Assembly (NCBI GenBank): GCA_020740775.1
Contig: JAHEWK010000010.1
Location: 1,612,001-1,676,000, forward strand
From: Ilyonectria destructans
Lineage: Eukaryota; Ascomycota; Sordariomycetes; Hypocreales; Nectriaceae
DNA length: 64,000 bases
Reading direction: 5' to 3'
Shown here one piece after another: positions 56,753 through 64,000 of this stretch (positions are counted from its first letter, which is position 1; each line of letters begins with the position of its first letter). The translations under genes were made by a program, and so were the position numbers. The notes beneath the pieces were generated by a model that saw only the letters and a list, made by a program, of their open reading frames with translations, was not told the DNA's origin and did not search any database.

Positions 56753-58399
56753 ATGCCGCGGAAATCGGGCACCGGATGCGTCACATGCCGGTGAGTCCAG
56801 CCCTACAAACCTTCTCGTTCCCCAGAACCTGGAACGCTGAGATTCCAATTTCCTCGGACCAGGATCCGGCGGGTCAAGTGCGACGAGGCAAAACCATGCT
56901 GCCAACGCTGCCTCAACTCCAAGCGCCAGTGCGATGGCTATCTTCCGGGCGACTCGACCGTCACCCGGCGCCAGCTCGTAGAGGCGGTGCGCCAACTCGG
57001 CGTCATCGGGCCTGTTTCCAAGGCTCTCACGCAGTACCCAGGACAGCGCAGCAGTCCATCGCCCATCGACAACTTGTCCCTGTTTGATGTCTTTCGCAAG
57101 TTGACGGCGCCTTCGACGGCGAATTTCCTGCCCTCCAACTTCTGGACCGGCGAGTTGCTCCAGCTCGCCCACAGCGAGCCCGCCGTGTGGCATGCGACCC
57201 TTGCCTTGGGCGCTCTGCACCAGAAGCATGAGCTGGCGAGCCGGGGAATTGGCCGCGATCACCGAGTCGAAGTCTTCTCAAAACTGGCAAATCAGAATTA
57301 TGCGCAGGCTGTCTCGCATGCCCAGAGGCTGAAAGACCCAGGCAAGCTCCTCTCTCTAAGCCTCGCGCTCGTATCCATCACCAACATGATGGGTCGGTGG
57401 GGCGAAAGCCAAGTCCACATCATGGCTGGCCATCGTCTGGTGGATCAAGCCAAGGGCCACCCCTCGACAAAGGTCGCCGCAGAGATGTTGATGCGTCTTG
57501 ATCTTCAGGCCATGACCTTTTCGGAATCGAGCGCTCCGTATCCTTACCACGATGTTCCCGACCTGACAGAAGTCACCAAGTGCATGCGAGAGGCGCCGTC
57601 TATAGAGAGTTACGACCAGGCAGGCACGTCTCTCTTTGCGCTGGTTAGGCGGTTCCTACTCGCCGACGAGGCTGCTTGCCAAGGCACTACTGGCGAGGTG
57701 GCCGAGAAGCTCATGATGCGTGACCTCCTCCAGGACCTCGTCGACTGGGAGTTCAAGATGGCCGTCTTCGAGAGGAACAGGCGGACGGGCGAACCGGCTG
57801 CCATGTCAATCAGGCTCTACCATACTCTTCTGCGAGTTATGTTGGCTGCGAGGAGATTTGGGCCAGACACGCGATGGGACAATCTCTTGGGTTATTTCGA
57901 ACGTGCCATCGCCTATGTGGAGTCTATACTGGTAGCTACTGCAACTCCGGAACCTCGTTCACCACTCTCCCTAGAGCCGGGGCTCCTCATCCCCTTATTC
58001 CTTTCCGTATCGAAATGCCGACACCCGTTGCTCAGGAGCCGCGCGGTACGGTTGTTGCGCAATTTGAAGAGACAAGAGGGCATGTGGTTTAGCGACGGCA
58101 CGGCCGCTGTATGTGCCAAAATTATGACAATAGAGGGCCAGACCATACAAATGGGTGATCTCCCTCCCATACCCCCTCCCCAGGATATCCCCTGGGAAGC
58201 GTGGTCGATGGGAGCGATGCATCCGCAGGCTTCGCTGAGCTGGGAGGGCGTGGAGATGGTGCCTGAGATCATGCGCGTTCGCGAGACGTTGGTGATGGTG
58301 ACGATTGAGGAGAGGCGCGTTGATCTGACCTTTATCATGTGCTCTGGCGATGATATTGGCACATATGGTGAAGCTCGGTTTGAGTCCATTACGTATTGA
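56753..58399 (+). CDS. Zn2Cys6 fungal-type transcription factor
   Basis: Two exons (56753-56790 and 56863-58399) encode 524 residues. The binuclear cluster is right at the N-terminus: GCVTCRIRRVKCDEAKPCCQ then RCLNSKRQCDGY, six cysteines in canonical CxxC-x6-C-x5-9-C-x2-C-x6-C order, with the intron placed between CR and IRR, a frequent position in this family. No coiled-coil linker is obvious. The remaining 450 residues are helical and resemble the fungal-specific regulatory region (LQLAHSEPAVWHATLALGALH, LVSITNMMGRWGES, RAIAYVESILVA, PIPPPQDIPWEAWSMG). It is a nuclear DNA-binding regulator. Target genes are unknown; the neighbours do not form a cluster. Confidence 0.93.
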
Positions 58400-60951
58400 G
58401 GAAGCGAAGCGGAGGATTGAGCCAAAGTCTTTGACGATACCCAAATGCGAAGCCTTATTCCTAGCACTCTCCGGTTTACATCAGAGATTTATCAATTCAT
58501 CAATACTAACTCGGTCGGCTATTTGAACACTCCACTTGTCTTCTTCAGTCTCGTGGGAGTTATAGTGGATGACCAGTCCTGAATCAAACGATCCAACCCT
58601 TATCCAACCAACCAAAGTATCTACTCATCATAGTCTAGCCAATATAGCGTCCCGCACCCATTCAGCCAGTTTGGTCTGTTTAAAACCAGGTCTGATATTC
58701 CTGCAGACAGCATCATTTCTAGGAGACGTTGTATTTCCCCTTCGAAAACCTGGTCTCACCATCTCAAGGTAGAGCCGACCGGACGTACGCCGCTTTCCGT
58801 TCTTCAAGATTCGGGTACAGATGGCCATTCTTCCATCAGGGCTCATATGTTCCCTTCCTCTGATTTAGGTCAGCAGGATGTCATGAGTAGGAATATGTAA
58901 TAACTCAACTAGACCTCAACTTCATCGCATCCGCAGAGCTTTGGGTTTCTTACAAGTTTACCTCCAAGCATACGTTCATGCTCAGGATCTATCGGACTGC
59001 CCTTTGGGACAAACCGCCCTGGCCAAGTCGCCAGTGGAGGTTTGCAACAGCAACATAACTCCAAAGAAGGTGGATGAGAGGGAGGCGAGCGAGGTGAGGT
59101 GGGCAATGTGGGCAAGGTGGATCTGATGTGTAAAATGATAGAGTAGCTCGTGGCATCGGTGTCCAATGGCCGTATTTGAGTCGAAGGGGTGGATGCGGTT
59201 ATTGACGTTGAAAGAAGGGTCGTTCTACAGATCTTTGTCTGTCGCATCCGTATCGAAAGAACGGAAGCGTGGGGTTGAGAAACTGAAAGATGAATGCGTC
59301 TTAACATGCTGAAGGAGGTCTAAAATGCTATTGATTTGTGGAGGAGTGTCTTATCCAGGTCAAATATTATTAGGTAGTGAGAAGCAGTAGAATTGATAGG
59401 CGTGGGCTGGCTACTCCTAGTGCAAAGGCGAGGTGCCAACACGAAACACGGCGAAAGTGCAGATGCTGTGAGCCATCGCGTCTCTCGTGCCACATTAGTC
59501 ACGATATTCCGGAACATGTTATTGTTTCAGCAAACTTCCCTCTTTCTTCTGCTTAGGTCTTTGCTTTCGTTGTTACTGTGGTCGGCTTGACGTGGCCGGG
59601 GTAGCAGCACACGAGACATCGGGTAATCCTATGATAGCTTCATGGCGACACACAATTCCAACAAGCTCGACTTAATGTCCGTCACTCTGTAAGTGTGGTT
59701 GTGATATGATGCAAACAGTTTGAGGAGTGTTGACATCTTAGTAAAGACCTGAATGGCAGAAACAACGCCTCCGCCAGATCTAGACGTCCACTGCTAATCG
59801 AGCTGCTCTTGAACTTGTAAGGTGTCAGCCACAATCCAGTATAGTCATACACTCAAGCGGGCACCGGGTTATATTAAGGCTTCAAGAAATTCTCAAGAAG
59901 CTCTCTTCTCCTATCAAACATGTACAACAGCCACTGCAACCCTATCCTACCACCTGACACGAGCGTTTATAACAACTTCCCCCAAGAAGTCCTATTTTTG
60001 GAAGATGCGCCTGCAGGAGACAAGTTTGTGACTCATGAAAGGAGGGGGAAGGAATAATTCTGCCGTGCGGTATGTCGCTACATACTAGCAACCACCCATA
60101 CCGGTAGTCGCCAGCGACTGCAGGATGCTTGGTGATGGGGGCCAAATCATGGCTAGCCAGTAACTGTGGAGGCTTGGGCTACCCTTGCGACGATTCGTCG
60201 CCTATCTGCCTGGCTGGGATGGTTCGCAAGCAACAATTCTGGTAAGTTACAGCTGGCGCAAATAGTTTCGGGGTTCTCACGACTGCCATGTCTCTTTCTA
60301 GGACACCAACGGCGAGTAAAGCCCCATCCTTCATTTGCACGATTCCCAACCTCCGACAACGAACTATCGCTGCCTTCTTTTAAAGCTGAATTCGTACTAG
60401 AAGTACTAGCAACAAGAAGAGGGGTAATTTGCGCAGCTGAAGTGGAATTGGGGCGGTAAATTCGGAGCTGACCGCTCGGGCTGGTGGTGAGGCTTATGCA
60501 AGAGCGGCTGCACAACTGAGACATGCTGGGGACTTCCCGTTCTAGGTTCCGTGCCCATTTGGTTCATTGTTATGTCGATCTTCGACACTAGCGACAAATA
60601 GAGGTCACGAGGTTCAGTTTAAGATCTTTGTGGACATTACCATTGAGCCAGAATACTCAATAGTGTCAATATCAACACCAAGCTGAAGAGTGACACGCAT
60701 CTAGATTAATCTGGATTGATCATCGCAAAATAGGGTCGCGTTGATGAATATAAAGCATTCAATCCCGATCGCATCCTATACATATCTCCTCTCTCTACCA
60801 ACCAACCCGACATCAATACATTTTACAGTAGTAACGTCTAATCAAATTTGAGAAACCGCTTTCCCCGTGGCATATAACACGAAAGCAGTACCGACGCCAT
60901 AGCTCCTGGAAAGATGACATTCCCTCTATACATCAAACAGATGCCACCAAC
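58400..60951. other. Intergenic region, 2.55 kb, no supported gene
   Basis: Scattered small frames on both strands with no domain or splice support. A minus-strand frame ending at 59320 contains FDLDKTLLH, resembling a HAD-phosphatase motif, but stops at once. TATATAA-type elements near 60,760-60,790 may be the old promoter of the decayed gene that follows. Confidence 0.4.
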
Positions 60952-61506
60952 ATGACCTGTTCTGTCACCGAGATCAAGGCAGTCAACCCAGCGGCAGGTT
61001 CATGGTTCACCTATAATGTAAGTCTGCTTCCCAGTAGCGCGAATCACCACTATCACAACCCCCTTCACTGTCGACCTCGCCAAGGGCGAAGGCCGGGTCG
61101 GTGAATTTATACTCTAGGGGGAAAGACGGTTCTAGTCCGGGCCAGGCCCCAAGTTCGAGATCAAGTTCGCTATCGACGGCACGGCGCCGAACGGTGTGAG
61201 GGCCTCCCGGACAGGGTGGATGACCATCTCGGCGACTGATTGGGGCAGTTCGTGCGGCCGGACAATGGCATGATCTGGTTCGTCTTCGATGGGAGCCCGT
61301 CAAACGAGCTGACCTTTGCGACGCCCTATCTGTCCTACCTGGACGACTGCAATATTGTTATGCAATGGCTCGAGAAGGAGAACACTGTTGGAATGTCCAT
61401 CACGTCAGACAAGATTTTTGCCAAGCAGCTTTGCGATCTTGCCATTGGAGGTATCTTGACGGGGCACGCAAAGGCAGCGCAATGGGCTGTCGAGGCTGTG
61501 TGGTAA
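60952..61506 (+). pseudogene. Disrupted gene of unknown family
   Basis: Protein-like sequence runs from an ATG at 60952 (MTCSVTEIKAVNPAAG) to a stop at 61506 but in more than one frame. After the first segment the frame must change near 61020. The middle part has two in-frame TAG codons, at 61115 and 61133. Another frame change is needed near 61243, where the frame moves from TGWMTISATDW to QFVRPDNGMIWFVFDG. The last part is uninterrupted (YLDDCNIVMQWLEKENTVG, ending WAVEAVW). No standard intron removes these lesions. It is most simply a decayed gene, though a sequencing or assembly error could explain a single frameshift. The family is not recognised. Confidence 0.6.
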
Positions 61507-62299
61507 TCCGTGTGGAATGACGGGACATAATAACAGCCGAAGAGATTGGTTGGTGGGATAATTAATAGAAATATAGTGTTTTTACGGCCTAATCTCGCAT
61601 TCTATCAACTCAAACATAGAGGCGAGGGTTCGGTTTGAGACCAATGCTCAATCGCACTCCAGCGTCGAGAATTGAAGGAAAGAATCGAGCGCAAAGAACG
61701 TCTACATACAGCTGACCACGTCCAAGTTCAACGATAAAGGGCCGATCACAGCCTCATCCAAGGATGGAATAGTCGGCGTCCTGCTGCGATTTCTATTCCC
61801 CGAAGCATACCTAAATAACTACAATGCAACCCTAGGAGCAAGGGATCTAAATAAGCCTCCTTTGCCTGCCAGACATCCAGGCACCCGTTTGGTCCCTCTG
61901 GAGCAATACGAAGAAAGTTGTGACATCAGTAAATTAGAGTACTTCCGGGGTCCTCACATACGGCGCTTCATTCGCCGGCCCCCTGCAGCTGGCCCGCATG
62001 GTCCCGCACGGCGATTATCCGCTTGGGCTGCACGGCGATGTCCGCTTGGTTGCCGTTCGGCGATTATGTTGAGGGAGCGTAAGACACGGCTCGCCGGCTG
62101 GCTGCACGTTAGTTAACCGAGTGCCAGCTCATGAGACATGCAGATGAGTAGTACATAGTAGGATTGAGATCTTCGGTGTTACTGAGCCGAAAAAGTCTAT
62201 AAGAGTGACGAAACCTGGGGTTTTATTTACGATGATCACTCACTCATTACCGACAAGCTTCCCAGTACCACTTCTCCGTGCTCACGACAATCCTTCAAA
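61507..62299. other. Intergenic, promoter of the NADase gene
   Basis: About 800 bases of spacer. A GTCTATAAGAG element near 62195-62205 lies 100 bases before the NADase ATG and may serve as TATA box. No coding sequence. Confidence 0.4.
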
Positions 62300-63024
62300 A
62301 TGCAGGTCAAATCGCTCCTCTTCTGGTCCCTCTGCTGGGCTTCCACTGCTTCAGCTCTCCCCTCTCCCGTCCAGGGACCGTCTTGCGACTGCACCGGCAC
62401 GAAGAACGGCGGCAAGGAAGCGAAGTCGTACATTTGCCGCGACTCGCGACTCGGGCCCGCCAAGCTCCCCAGGAAGCTGCCTCTGGGAACATTGGTGTCC
62501 AGCTACGACCGCTTCGGCGGGTTGAAGCCGGGCGAGTTTCTCGCACAATGGACTGATGCAAGTGGCAACTATGTCTACCCACCGCAGAACGGATTCCAAC
62601 TGGATGCGAAGGGCAATGCCATCAACGGCACCATGGTCCTGGAACCGGGAACGCTTGTGGATCGCTTCGGGAGCGAGTATGGTAAGTCGTACCCAGTGTC
62701 ATATAGTTGAGAGTATCATTGCTAACTGGTGTTGCAGGGTCGTATATCTCAGCTGCTGCCGCTCCCTACTCTCAGAGGGCTCTACCCCCTTCCAACCTCG
62801 ACACCAACCAAGATGCGCCAGAGTACCCCTACAACTACCACATTTACGAGGTCCTCAAGCCGCTCACCGTTGTTGGAGGACCCATCGCGCCTTGGTTCGG
62901 ACAGCCTGGACTTGGCGCACAGTTTTTCACTGGTGGCACTGGAAACATCATGGCTTTGATCGCTGCCGGTTACCTGGAGCGAGAGGACCCTGATGTTTTG
63001 ATTGCGAAGAGCAAGGGATGCTAA
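62300..63024 (+). CDS. Secreted TNT-domain protein, fungal NAD glycohydrolase
   Basis: Two exons (62300-62681 and 62738-63024), with a GCTAAC branch site in the 56-nt intron, encode 222 residues. A signal peptide (first 20 residues, ending ASALP) is followed by a Cys-rich entry segment (CDC... YIC) and a TNT fold. Visible marks are [61 protein letters not shown] and [17 protein letters not shown] near the C-terminus. TNT-domain NADases of moulds (the Aspergillus NadA group) are surface or conidial enzymes that hydrolyse NAD+ to nicotinamide and ADP-ribose; the fold is shared with a mycobacterial necrotising toxin. All parts are intact, so activity is plausible. No immunity-factor-like gene lies beside it, as expected for a secreted enzyme. 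Confidence 0.88.
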
Positions 63025-63635
63025 GGGAGAAGAAGCATTTAATACCTGCATGATATTACCAACTCCGACTGTACTACGGGATGGTGTAATTTAATTGATC
63101 TTAATAATCCTGGCACCTACTTCGTACTTCGTACATGACGCCTGTGAAGATAACGATATCTTCTTGGCTTCTCCAATCGCTGGAAAACGAATACGACGCC
63201 TACGACGCCTTGCAGGGCAGCGGCGTACTGCGGGCCACTAATAGGCCACTAATAGGCCACTGAACTCCCGACGGCACGATCCGCTAAGTGTGACAGTCCC
63301 TCCCTAAGGTAGCCGGCTTCCCCCATTAAATTTTAGCACAGGGTCCCTGCGCCACCAATTCCCCTGTGCCGCGTTGCGCTTTCCACTCACTGCGCGTCCT
63401 TTGGCCGCCCTACGTGCCCACCGCTCATTTGCTTTTTTTGCGGGGAAGAATAGATAAGGAGATGCGGATCTGGAGTTTTCGAGCTTCAATTGTCAACCAT
63501 CTCTCTGCTTCAAAAGCCCCAGATCTGTCCTCCGCAACACCCATCCTTGACAATTTACCTTGCCTCGACAGCTCAGGCCCCCTGCGGATTCAATTGCAAG
63601 TTTCTTGATTCGCCAGCCCCCCCGCAACCTTCACA
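63025..63635. other. Intergenic, promoter of the EBP-type gene
   Basis: About 600 bases. Contains a direct repeat ACTAATAGGCCACT near 63237-63262 and no coding sequence. Confidence 0.45.
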
Positions 63636-64000
63636 ATGGACGCTGTTCCCAGCAACGCAACCGGGAGCCTCCCGCTGCACCCATACTTCCCGTTGGATGT
63701 CACCCTCGAGACTTATGCCGCCAACTCTATGGGTGCAGCCACTCTAGTAGGAATCTTTTCGCTATGTTGCTGTGGCGTCTTCGCCGTGACACACCTCTTG
63801 ATCCAGCAGGCTCAGGCGACGCTATCGGGAGGAGCCAAGTTGGCGACCATGTGGTTTGCCCTTTGCGGGTGCATCCACTTGTTCTTTGAGGGTATGTTCC
63901 CATCTCTGCGAACGCATTGCTTTCGCTGGCCGTTGCTGACTATTTGATGCCAGGTTACTTCGCCGTCAACCACCTCGACATGGCCGGCCAGATGGATCTG
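63636..64000 (+). CDS. EBP-type delta8-delta7 sterol isomerase, N-terminal part
   Basis: Exon 1 (63636-63891) and the start of exon 2 (63954 to the window edge) encode about 100 residues; the rest lies outside. The motif HPYFPLDV near the start, a first transmembrane helix (AATLVGIFSLCCCGVFAVTHLL), and a second helix ending GCIHLFFEGYFAVNH are typical of the emopamil-binding protein/EXPERA family. In mammals the equivalent His and Glu take part in moving the sterol double bond. The intron falls inside the conserved FEGYF motif, in phase. It is an ER membrane protein. Fungi use the unrelated Erg2 for ergosterol, so this EBP homologue may act on other sterols or be a second isomerase. Confidence 0.85.

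Noticed and set aside
59320..59517. FDLDKTLLH motif resembling HAD/Tim50 phosphatases
   Set aside because: The frame stops 5 residues later and nothing of the rest of such a domain is present nearby.
1..64000. Secondary-metabolite cluster, transposon or CRISPR array
   Set aside because: No PKS, NRPS, terpene synthase, transposase, reverse transcriptase, long terminal repeat or regularly spaced repeat-spacer array is visible.

Overview
The window is nuclear DNA from a filamentous ascomycete (Pezizomycotina, probably a Sordariomycete). Most genes are broken by one to six short introns of about 48-80 nt with GTRNGT donors, RCTRAC-like branch sites and YAG acceptors. The gene set also fits: RTA1-type exporter, Zn2Cys6 regulator, ankyrin protein, fungal expansin, fungal NADase and two sugar porters. 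I see no transposon, virus, CRISPR or bacterial operon. Exon boundaries below were read by hand from splice signals and checked for reading frame, so they are models rather than transcript-proven structures.

Layout. 1-641: the start of a minus-strand gene running off the left edge. 3.1-4.1 kb: secreted two-domain expansin. 7.4-9.3 kb: sugar porter. 10.1-11.4 kb: saccharopine dehydrogenase LYS1, with a Gcn4/CPC1-type TGAGTCA box and a likely 5' UTR intron. 12.0-13.5 kb: large single-exon protein of unknown function. 14.0-15.1 kb: short-chain dehydrogenase. 16.9-17.9 kb: RTA1-like membrane protein. 18.2-18.8 kb: modular cysteine-rich secreted protein. 19.6-21.3 kb: small membrane protein and a two-exon mini-protein. 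22.5-28.3 kb: unknown polytopic membrane protein, cyclase-family hydrolase, tRNA-Lys(CUU) with an intron, and an epoxide-hydrolase-like enzyme.

30.3-33.4 kb: ankyrin protein whose ATG seems to be split by an intron, followed by two tightly spaced same-strand genes. 33.4-38.1 kb: mostly empty, with one possible Cys-rich small protein. 38.1-40.2 kb: second sugar porter, convergent with a full-length ABCG transporter (40.7-44.8 kb) interrupted by a 50-nt intron. 47.1-48.8 kb: allantoinase with a GATA-site cluster upstream. 50.5-52.0 kb: COQ1 polyprenyl diphosphate synthase. 54.0-54.9 kb: VMA12-like V-ATPase assembly factor. 55.4-56.3 kb: Eco1-type zinc-finger protein with no acetyltransferase domain. 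56.8-58.4 kb: Zn2Cys6 regulator. 61 kb: decayed gene. 62.3-63.0 kb: secreted TNT-domain NADase. 63.6 kb to the right edge: start of an EBP-type sterol isomerase gene.

The genes do not form one pathway. They mix core metabolism (lysine, ubiquinone, allantoin, sterol, V-ATPase assembly), transport and environment-facing secreted proteins. The strongest novelty candidates are the secreted protein with two cysteine modules of identical spacing, the intron-split start codon, the acetyltransferase-less Eco1 finger protein, and the compact gene trio at 31.7-33.4 kb.
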